Source of the DNA: Verrucomicrobiota bacterium
GTDB taxonomy: Bacteria; Verrucomicrobiota; Verrucomicrobiia; Chthoniobacterales; UBA10450
Assembly: GCA_003219925.1 (NCBI GenBank)
Contig: QHQU01000123.1
Location: forward strand, 1-13,263
Reading direction: 5' to 3'
Length of the DNA stretch: 13,263 nt
Position 1 is the first letter of the stretch; each line of letters starts with the position of its first letter. A program made the translations under genes and the position numbers. The notes under the pieces were generated by a model that saw only the letters and a program-made list of their open reading frames with translations, ran no database searches and was not told the DNA's origin. Positions 6,254 to 11,968 of this stretch are shown one piece after another.

Positions 6254-6293
6254 AGTTCACGCAATTGTAACAAGACCGCCTTCGGTTCGTAAC
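6254..6293 (+). promoter_or_regulatory. Pho-box-like repeats upstream of the porin-pstS unit
   Basis: AGTTCAC (6254-6260), a 4-base spacer and TTGTAAC (6265-6271) form two 7-base units in 11-bp phase, the same architecture as the PhoB box (CTGTCAT, 4 bases, CTGTCAC). A further unit, TCGTAAC (6287-6293), lies exactly 22 bases on from the second. The unit at the intermediate position (6276-6282) does not match. The downstream genes encode phosphate-binding proteins, which fits phosphate-starvation control, but the match to the E. coli consensus is partial. Confidence 0.4.
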
Positions 6294-6400
6294 AATCGCT
6301 TTTTACCTTCGGCCCGTTCGTGTGAACCGGCGGGTAAGAAAACTCCATCGGTCTCGCGCCCGCGCGCGTCACGAGCACTCACTTAACCCAAGGAGAACCA

Positions 6401-7906
6401 ATGTTGAAACGATTCATATATATTTTGGCGGCCGCTTCTTTCATTTTCGGCGGCATCGCGGCCAAGGCACAGGATGCAGGAGCATTGCTCGATCTGCTTG
6501 TCCGCAAAAAGATCATTAACGATCAGGAAGCGGAAGAAGTTCGTGCCGAGCTGACAAAAGAGGCGGCAGCGACTTCGGCGGGAAAATGGAAACTGTCGAC
6601 GCCAATCACGGAGCTGGAACTCTATGGCGACGCGCGATTGCGCTACGAGTACCGGAGTGGGCAGACGGAGGGTGGCGTCTCCCCGCCCAACGACTGGCAA
6701 GAGCGCAAACGCGAACGCTATCGTTTGCGCATTGGGCTGCGCGGCGTTCTGGCGGACGACTGGTTCTTTGGTGTTCGGCTGGAAACGAGTCAAAATCCAC
6801 GTTCCACTAACGTGACTTTTGGAGACGATACTTCAACTACGAGTGGCAGCACGACGACAATCAACGGTCCGTTTGCCAAGAACAGCGACGGTATCAACGT
6901 CGGTCAGGCTTACCTGGGTTATCGTGGGTTTAAAGACATCACCCTGACCGGCGGGAAGATGCCGAATCCCCTTGTCACCACCCTGATGACATGGGACGCC
7001 GACATTAATCCAGAAGGGGTGGCGGAACAGTGGAAGCACACTTTCACCTTTAATTTTGGAGGTGGAGGTGTGGAACAGGCTCAACAATCCTACGCCAAAG
7101 ATAGTAAAAATCTTGCGATCACCAAGACCTCAGAGCCGTGGAAGTTGAAAGTGGATCTTTTCGCGAATTTTGCACAGTTTATCTACGACGACGTTAACCC
7201 GGAGAACCCGGTCGGGGCGCCGAGAACGTCCGGTGGCAAACTCGTGCCAACTACCGACGCCTGGCTGCTAGCATGGCAGGTAGGCGCAAGGTTCACTTTT
7301 CCGAACAACCTTTACGCGCAACTCGCCCCAACGCTCTATAACTATACCGGAAATGGCGATACCTTTAATGGTCATTTCGTGGGCGGCGACCCGGCTCTTT
7401 CCAATAGTGATTCCCTCAGCACGAACCAGTGGGGTATCAACAGCCTTCTGGTTTTCGATATGCCGATGGAGATCGGTTGGAAAATCGGGGAACTCCCGGT
7501 CCGCATCTTTGGCGACTTTGCCGTTAACTTCGAGGCCGACGATCGCGCCAAGGCCGCTGGTTTCCCGGGCAAGGGCGACCAGCGTTACGCCTATCAAATT
7601 GGGGCGGGCATCGGGCAACTTAAAGCCAAGAATGATTGGCAACTGCAGGCCTTCTGGCAGCACACGGAGCAATTTTCACTCGATCCAAACCTGGTTGACT
7701 CCGACTTTTTCGATAGCCGGGTGAACATCGAAGGAGTGGTCGTCCAAGCCGGCTACGCCTTGAGCGACGCCGTTATATTCAACCTTAGCTACGGCTATGG
7801 ATGGGCGGCGGATAAGTCGCTGGGGACGGGCGGAACTGGAGATATCGGTATTAACCCGCTGAATAAATATCAGATCTTTCAGGCAGACCTTAACGTGAAG
7901 TTCTAA
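6401..7906 (+). CDS. Outer-membrane beta-barrel porin, probably for phosphate uptake
   Basis: A 501-residue porin with a Sec signal (about 1-23, ending KAQ). A short helical segment follows (about 24-55, AGALLDLLVRKKIINDQEAE), of the kind found before the barrel in the putative porins of Verrucomicrobiota and relatives. The rest has alternating strands typical of a barrel: ELELYGDARLRYEYR, RYRLRIGLRGVL, FFGVRLETSQ, YAYQIGAGIG, VVVQAGYALS. It ends in ..FQADLNVKF, the terminal Phe recognised by the barrel-assembly machinery. A strong AAGGAG lies 5 bases before the ATG (6390-6395). It is 21 bases upstream of two pstS genes, so it probably lets phosphate into the periplasm. That specificity is inferred from context; the barrel itself gives no selectivity motif I can name. 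Confidence 0.85.
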   Translation: MLKRFIYILAAASFIFGGIAAKAQDAGALLDLLVRKKIINDQEAEEVRAELTKEAAATSAGKWKLSTPITELELYGDARLRYEYRSGQTEGGVSPPNDWQERKRERYRLRIGLRGVLADDWFFGVRLETSQNPRSTNVTFGDDTSTTSGSTTTINGPFAKNSDGINVGQAYLGYRGFKDITLTGGKMPNPLVTTLMTWDADINPEGVAEQWKHTFTFNFGGGGVEQAQQSYAKDSKNLAITKTSEPWKLKVDLFANFAQFIYDDVNPENPVGAPRTSGGKLVPTTDAWLLAWQVGARFTFPNNLYAQLAPTLYNYTGNGDTFNGHFVGGDPALSNSDSLSTNQWGINSLLVFDMPMEIGWKIGELPVRIFGDFAVNFEADDRAKAAGFPGKGDQRYAYQIGAGIGQLKAKNDWQLQAFWQHTEQFSLDPNLVDSDFFDSRVNIEGVVVQAGYALSDAVIFNLSYGYGWAADKSLGTGGTGDIGINPLNKYQIFQADLNVKF

Positions 7907-7927
7907 CCAGATTAACTACTAGCTAAA

Positions 7928-8737
7928 ATGAAACGTATTTACTTAAGTCTAATTACCATTCTCTCGCTGATGGGTTCCGCTTATGCGGACCGCCTCGTCA
8001 TTAAAGGTTCCGATACCCTCGGGGCAAAGCTTGTGCCGCAGCTAGCCGAACAGTTTAAGGCGCAGCATCCCGGCACTACCTTCGACATCGCGGCGGAAGG
8101 CTCCACTACTGGAATCGCAGCGATCATCGACGGCACCGCGCAGATTGGAATGTCCAGCCGCCGCGCCAAATCATCCGAAGTGGGGCAAGCGGCGGCCAAG
8201 GGCATTAACATGAAGCCGACGGTCGTAGCCTACGATGGCATAGCCGTGATCGTTAATGCCGGCAATCCGGTGAAGTCACTCACCAAAAAACAGGTGGAAC
8301 AAATTTTTACCGGTGAAGCGACGGATTGGAGCGCGGTTGGCGGTTCCGGGGGCAAAATCTCGGTTTACACTCGTAATACCTCCTCCGGCACCTACTCAGA
8401 CTTCAAGGAACTGGCGATGAAAAAGCGTGATTACGCGCCGGGATCACAAAAAATGGCTGGTAATGAGCAGATCGCTTCGGAAGTAGGTAAGAATCCTGCC
8501 GGTATCGGCTATGTGGGCATGGCCTATACCAAAGCTGGTGGAGTGAAAGTGGTCTCGATCGATGGCGCGACCCCGTCGATTCAGAGCGTGCAAAACCACT
8601 CATACCCCTACTGGCGGCCGACCTTTTATTACACTAACGGCGAACCAGGTGGCGTCGCGAAGACATTCGTTGATTTTACTTTGAGCTCGGTCGGGCAGAA
8701 AATCGTCAATCAGGTTGGCTTTGTTCCAATCAAGTAA
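7928..8737 (+). CDS. pstS: Phosphate-binding periplasmic protein PstS, first copy
   Basis: A 269-residue substrate-binding protein of the compact PstS-like class, shorter than E. coli PstS (346). It has a Sec signal (about 1-20, ending SAYA) and the ligand-loop motifs IKGSDTLGAKL (about 24-34), AEGSTTGIAAIIDG with GMSSRRAK, DGIAVIVN, QIFTGEATDWSAVGG and VYTRNTSSGTYSDF. The last holds the Arg and Ser-Gly-Thr that contact phosphate in PstS. It captures phosphate in the periplasm for a PstCAB importer, which is not in this window. The gene is 21 bases after the porin and 10 bases before a second copy that is about 72% identical by hand count with no gaps. Related small binding proteins can bind other oxyanions, so phosphate is likely but not proven. 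Confidence 0.9.
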   Translation: MKRIYLSLITILSLMGSAYADRLVIKGSDTLGAKLVPQLAEQFKAQHPGTTFDIAAEGSTTGIAAIIDGTAQIGMSSRRAKSSEVGQAAAKGINMKPTVVAYDGIAVIVNAGNPVKSLTKKQVEQIFTGEATDWSAVGGSGGKISVYTRNTSSGTYSDFKELAMKKRDYAPGSQKMAGNEQIASEVGKNPAGIGYVGMAYTKAGGVKVVSIDGATPSIQSVQNHSYPYWRPTFYYTNGEPGGVAKTFVDFTLSSVGQKIVNQVGFVPIK

Positions 8738-8747
8738 TCGAGAGCGT

Positions 8748-9557
8748 ATGAAAAAATTATTTGTTACTGTCTTAGTAGGCCTCTCTGCACTTACGGTTGC
8801 CCGAGGGGACGCGATAGTAATTAAGGGCTCGGACACTCTGGGAGCCAAGCTCGTTCCGCAGTTGGCGGAGCAATTTAAGGCGCAATATCCGGGAACGACC
8901 TTTGATATTGCGGCGGAAGGATCGGCTACCGGGTTTGCCGCGTTAATTGATAAGACGGCAGCGATTGGAATGGCGAGCCGGCCAGCCAAACCGGAAGAAA
9001 TTGCGAATGGCAAAGCCAAAGGGGTCGACCTCAAGGAAACGATTGTGGCTTATGACGGAATCGCGGTCATCGTCAATACCGCTAGTTCGATCAAGGGCCT
9101 TACGAAAAAACAGGTAGAGCAAATCTTTACCGGCGAAATTACCGATTGGAGTGCCGTTGGCGGCAGCGGCGGAAAGATCTCTGTTTATACCCGGAATACT
9201 TCGTCCGGGACCTACGCGGAGTTTAAGGAACTGGCAATGAAGAAGCGCGACTACGCCCCGGATTCACAAAAGCTCGCCGGCAACGAGCAGATCGCGCAGG
9301 AAGTCGGCAAAAATCCAAATGGTGTCGGCTACATCGGCCTGGCTTATACTAAAGCCAGTGGAATCAAGGTAGTTCCAATTGATGGAGCCTCTCCTTCCAA
9401 GGAAAGTGTTTTGGCAAAAAGTTATCCTTACGCTCGGCCCACCTTCTTCTATACCAATGGCGAGCCCACCGGAGTGGTGAAGGAATTTATCCACTTCACG
9501 GTCGGCCCCGACGGGCAGAAAATAGTCGAGCAGGTCGGTTTCGTTCCCATCAAGTAA
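8748..9557 (+). CDS. pstS: Phosphate-binding periplasmic protein PstS, second copy
   Basis: A 269-residue paralogue of the preceding gene, aligning end to end without gaps. The ATG at 8748 is used. An in-frame TTG at 8715 would add 11 residues inside the previous gene and spoil the signal peptide MKKLFVTVLVGLSALTVARG. A GAGAG precedes the ATG by a few bases. The phosphate-contact motifs are kept: IKGSDTLGAKL, EGSATGFAALID, GMASRPAK, QIFTGEITDWSAVGG, YTRNTSSGTYAEF. Differences cluster in the signal peptide, around residues 80-95, and in the C-terminal third. An intact, equally long duplicate with unchanged ligand loops suggests retained function, perhaps with different affinity or expression, rather than decay. 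A strong terminator follows 23 bases after the stop. Confidence 0.9.
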   Translation: MKKLFVTVLVGLSALTVARGDAIVIKGSDTLGAKLVPQLAEQFKAQYPGTTFDIAAEGSATGFAALIDKTAAIGMASRPAKPEEIANGKAKGVDLKETIVAYDGIAVIVNTASSIKGLTKKQVEQIFTGEITDWSAVGGSGGKISVYTRNTSSGTYAEFKELAMKKRDYAPDSQKLAGNEQIAQEVGKNPNGVGYIGLAYTKASGIKVVPIDGASPSKESVLAKSYPYARPTFFYTNGEPTGVVKEFIHFTVGPDGQKIVEQVGFVPIK

Positions 9558-9580
9558 GTAACGCAGCAGGCAGGGTAATC

Positions 9581-9618
9581 AAAGCGCGCTGTGATCAATC
9601 CTCAGCGCGCTTTTTCTT
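9581..9618 (+). terminator. Rho-independent terminator of the porin-pstS-pstS unit
   Basis: A perfect 11-bp stem, AAAGCGCGCTG (9581-9591) with CAGCGCGCTTT, around a loop of about 11 bases, continues into TTTTTCTTT. It lies just after the second pstS stop and defines the end of the transcription unit. Confidence 0.9.
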
Positions 9619-9694
9619 TGAATCGACACCAGCATCGTCGGTGTCGGCCACGATATTCTCGGCGAGGCTAACGAATCTCGGGGTTACTACCCTG

Positions 9695-9780
9695 CTTGTC
9701 ATGTCGAGCGCAGCCGAGACATCTCTAATTTCGAAGGAGAACAAGCTAGAGATTCCTCGACTTCGCTCGGAATGACAAAA
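9695..9780. repeat. Long imperfect palindrome, copy 2 (inverted) of the 1121-1209 repeat
   Basis: Arms at about 9696-9728 and 9747-9779 pair as in copy 1. Read on the minus strand, its right arm matches the left arm of copy 1 with one difference over about 33 bases, while the loop sequences differ. The two copies are therefore the same element in opposite orientation, about 8.5 kb apart, inserted in non-coding spacers. Confidence 0.85.
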
Positions 9781-9800
9781 TGGATGCTATTGGGACGCCC

Positions 9801-9814
9801 TTGACCCAAGTCAA
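9801..9814. promoter_or_regulatory. FNR/Anr-like palindrome TTGAC-N4-GTCAA
   Basis: TTGACCCAAGTCAA is an exact fit to TTGAYNNNNRTCAA, the general form bound by FNR-family regulators of oxygen or nitric-oxide response. It lies 126 bases before the start of the small membrane protein, behind the upstream terminator and repeat, where a promoter is expected. No regulator of this family is encoded in the window. Confidence 0.35.
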
Positions 9815-9864
9815 AGAGCTCAACGCGACAATTCAAGTCAACAATTGTTCATTCATTTTACGAG

Positions 9865-9893
9865 TAGTTACCTGATCGTCACCTGCTTTTCAC
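9865..9893 (+). promoter_or_regulatory. Three 11-bp-phased Pho-like units
   Basis: TAGTTAC (9865-9871), TCGTCAC (9876-9882) and TTTTCAC (9887-9893) are 7-base units separated by exactly 4 bases, the phasing of PhoB-type sites. The last two resemble the E. coli half-sites CTGTCAT and CTGTCAC. The array lies about 47 bases ahead of the small membrane protein's ATG at 9940, so that gene may share phosphate-starvation control with the porin-pstS unit. Confidence 0.35.
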
Positions 9894-9939
9894 GCTTCGT
9901 GACATGACAGGAGAAGAAAGCGCGGGAGTGTTGTTCATT

Positions 9940-10149
9940 ATGATCTCGCCAAACATCATTACTGTCCGTCGCATCAGAAAGGCCGTCCTGTTACGGCGGC
10001 GCTCCATTCGCGATATCAGCCGGGATTATTTCCGGACCGAGCATCTCCGCTTCTTAGTGGTGGAATTGATTCTCTTCGTCATCATGGCGGCAATGGCGAT
10101 TTGGCCAATTGTGAATGCAGTCGAATTCATAAAGCTTTACCTATCGTAG
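9940..10149 (+). CDS. Small single-span membrane protein, unknown function
   Basis: A 69-residue product with a basic N-terminal half (ITVRRIRKAVLLRRRSIRDISR) and one transmembrane helix (about 40-60, FLVVELILFVIMAAMAIWPIV), followed by a short tail ending KLYLS. The basic part should stay in the cytoplasm. The ATG at 9940 is chosen because GGGAG (9924-9928) lies 11 bases before it. An ATG at 9904 would add 12 residues but has no ribosome-binding site and sits directly behind the Pho-like array. I do not recognise the family. It is a separate unit, isolated from the pstS genes by a terminator and a repeat. Confidence 0.6.
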   Translation: MISPNIITVRRIRKAVLLRRRSIRDISRDYFRTEHLRFLVVELILFVIMAAMAIWPIVNAVEFIKLYLS

Positions 10150-10232
10150 ATTTGAACTTCAGCGGCGGGTGACTGGCGGGCAAATTCCGAACAAATAGCG
10201 TGTGGGCGTGTCTTGTGCTATAACCTTAGGCA

Positions 10233-10592
10233 ATGATAAACCGGTTGATGCTGGCCGCCTTGATGGTGACGGCGCTTTTCGTAAGCGCTGTTCGATTGCC
10301 TGCGTCCGCCTGCCCGGCGTCGAGTCCGCCGATTGGCCAAGCTTGCAAGCAAGGTAGCTGCCCAAACAAAGCTTGCTGTGCTGAAGCAGCAAAGAATAAG
10401 GCTCGGCCGTCGTCACAACCACTTGTTAAGGATGACAGCACGGCCTCACTGTTCGTCGCGGTTATTACACCGGGCCTGATGTGTTGTTTGCTTCCGGTGC
10501 GCCCAGCGGAGCATTCTGCTGATCCAGCGGCGCTCGGCCTCACGGCTTCAATGCCGCCGAAGCGCGTCTTTCTCTGCACGTTTCTTATCTGA
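10233..10592 (+). CDS. Small exported Cys-rich protein heading a metal-efflux operon
   Basis: A 119-residue product with a Sec signal (about 1-26, LMLAALMVTALFVSAV, ending PASA). Just after it is a cysteine cluster, C27, C38, C43, C48 and C49 (CPASSPPIGQACKQGSCPNKACC), and a second Cys pair at 84-85. Cleavage after ASA would leave Cys27 at the mature N-terminus; it is only a loose lipobox. The rest is Pro/Ala-rich and ends ..PPKRVFLCTFLI. I do not recognise a named family. Clustered thiols next to a channel and a CusB-like adaptor suggest a periplasmic metal-binding accessory, or a leader protein for the genes behind it. Its TGA lies in the left arm of an inverted repeat that ends at the next gene's ATG. 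Only a weak AGG precedes the start. Confidence 0.6.
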   Translation: MINRLMLAALMVTALFVSAVRLPASACPASSPPIGQACKQGSCPNKACCAEAAKNKARPSSQPLVKDDSTASLFVAVITPGLMCCLLPVRPAEHSADPAALGLTASMPPKRVFLCTFLI

Positions 10593-10663
10593 TCCAAAGA
10601 GCCTGATGCCGGAGGTGTGCCCATTCGTCGGCACGCCTGGTCTTCAACGGAGCTCTTGGATCA
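10590..10663 (+). promoter_or_regulatory. Stop-to-start inverted repeat between the Cys-rich ORF and the channel gene
   Basis: TGATCCAAAGAGC (10590-10602) pairs with GCTCTTGGATCA (10652-10663), 12 pairs with one bulged A. A nested stem inside, AGGTGTGCC with GGCACGCCT, has 9 pairs including one G-U around CATTCGTC. The outer left arm begins with the stop codon of the Cys-rich ORF. The right arm ends one base before the channel gene's ATG and takes in the last base of its GGAG ribosome-binding site (10649-10652). Such a fold could make translation of the second gene depend on translation of the first. Confidence 0.55.
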
Positions 10664-11968
10664 ATGAAAACACTTTACCGATTACTTTTTTATCTATCTC
10701 TAGTTTCGATAGGTCGCGCCGAATCCGGCGACGCCGCGTCCGAAGCGCAACGCGCTCGCATTTCGTTAGGCGAAGTGACGAGCATCGTGCTGGCGAATAA
10801 TCCAGCTATCCAGCAGGCACTTAGGAAGTGGGGCGCCGCCAAAGCGCGCGTCACCCAGGAAGGTGCATGGGATGATCTCAGAGTCAGCGGCAGCTCGCGC
10901 GTCGCCCGGTTTGTCGACGTAGCCCCTAACGCCTTCACCGACCAAATGCTTTCGGTTGAGCAGATCATTCCCCTCACCGGAAAGAATCTATTGCGCGCGC
11001 GCGTTGCTGCGGCGGATGCAGTGGCTGCGTTTGAGCAGGCGCGGCGCGAACAATTGGATGCCTTGGCAAAGACGCGCGCATCCTATTTCCGATTGGCCAA
11101 CGCATATGCGCAATTGGAGTTGAATCGAAAGAATCTCGTCTCGTTGCGTCAGATAGCCGAAGTGAGCCGCTCCCGTTACGAAGTTGGGAAGGCGAATGCG
11201 GCGGAACCGCTCGCAGGTGAAGTCGAAGCGAGCAAACTGCTCGAATCCGAGCAGGACATTTTACGAAACATTTCCGCCGAACAATCACAGCTTAACGTGC
11301 TGATGAATCGCGACGCCTTCGCGCCGCTCGGTCAGCCGGAAGAAATACGAATCACTTCCCTCGACGTTTCGATGAACGACGCGCGAGCGCTGTTGCTCGC
11401 GAGCCGGCCAGAAATCAAAATCGCGCAAGCGAAGATCGACATGGAAAAATCGCGAGTCGATCTCTCACGTCGAAACTGGATTCCTGATCCGGCGATCAAA
11501 GTCGAAGCGCAGCGTTACAACGATTCGCGACAAGCCGCCAGCGAACTCGACGCTGGAGTTTCCTTCACGGTACCGTGGGTAAATCCCGGCAAATACTCGG
11601 CCGCTGTTCGCGAAGCGAAAGAAAATCTCGCGGCAGCTGAACACGGGCTCGATCAGACGAACGCCGAGTCACTTGGCCTGCTGCGCGACGCGTTGCAAAG
11701 GGTCCACACCGCAAAGCATCACGTCGAGCTTTTCAGAGATAAGCTTGTGCCGCAGGCGCGGCATGCATTCGAAGCCAACCAATTCGCCTACGAAACAGGC
11801 AAAGCCAGTTTTCTCGAATGGATAACTGCGCAACGAAACTTGCGCGATTTGGAAGCGATGGGGCAACAGCACGTCGCTGATTACTATGCCGCGCTTGCCG
11901 ACGTAGAAGCCGTCGTCGGCACTGACCTCAATCTTTTTCCCTCAACCACAACAAAGAAAACAAAATGA
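10664..11968 (+). CDS. TolC-family outer-membrane efflux channel (CusC/CzcC-like)
   Basis: A 434-residue outer-membrane efflux protein that would form the trimeric exit duct of an RND pump. It has a Sec signal (about 1-19, ending GRA) and no lipobox Cys, unlike E. coli CusC, which is a lipoprotein. The two repeated OEP units are visible. The first runs about 33-220 (LGEVTSIVLANNPAIQQA, then long coiled-coil helices with RYEVGKANAAEPLAGEVEAS). The second runs about 245-425 (ALLLASRPEIKIAQAKIDM, FTVPWVNPGKYSAAVREAKE, YETGKASFLEWITAQRNLRDLE). The helices are Ala/Gln/Arg-rich as in the TolC tunnel. It overlaps the next gene by ATGA, so the two are coupled. Its start sits at the edge of an inverted repeat that may control its translation. 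Metal specificity is inferred from the adaptor gene. Confidence 0.92.
   Translation: MKTLYRLLFYLSLVSIGRAESGDAASEAQRARISLGEVTSIVLANNPAIQQALRKWGAAKARVTQEGAWDDLRVSGSSRVARFVDVAPNAFTDQMLSVEQIIPLTGKNLLRARVAAADAVAAFEQARREQLDALAKTRASYFRLANAYAQLELNRKNLVSLRQIAEVSRSRYEVGKANAAEPLAGEVEASKLLESEQDILRNISAEQSQLNVLMNRDAFAPLGQPEEIRITSLDVSMNDARALLLASRPEIKIAQAKIDMEKSRVDLSRRNWIPDPAIKVEAQRYNDSRQAASELDAGVSFTVPWVNPGKYSAAVREAKENLAAAEHGLDQTNAESLGLLRDALQRVHTAKHHVELFRDKLVPQARHAFEANQFAYETGKASFLEWITAQRNLRDLEAMGQQHVADYYAALADVEAVVGTDLNLFPSTTTKKTK

Noticed and set aside
9840..9849. Perfect 10-base palindrome AACAATTGTT as an operator
   Set aside because: It is short and AT-rich, matches no regulator site I can name, and is plausible by chance.
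10219..10224. TATAAC as a -10 promoter element for the Cys-rich gene
   Set aside because: No -35 element is found at normal spacing, and it would place the transcription start within a base or two of the ATG, requiring a leaderless mRNA.
10226..10624. Minus-strand open frame of 132 codons opposite the Cys-rich gene
   Set aside because: The plus-strand frame has a signal peptide, clustered cysteines and operon context; the antisense frame has none of these.
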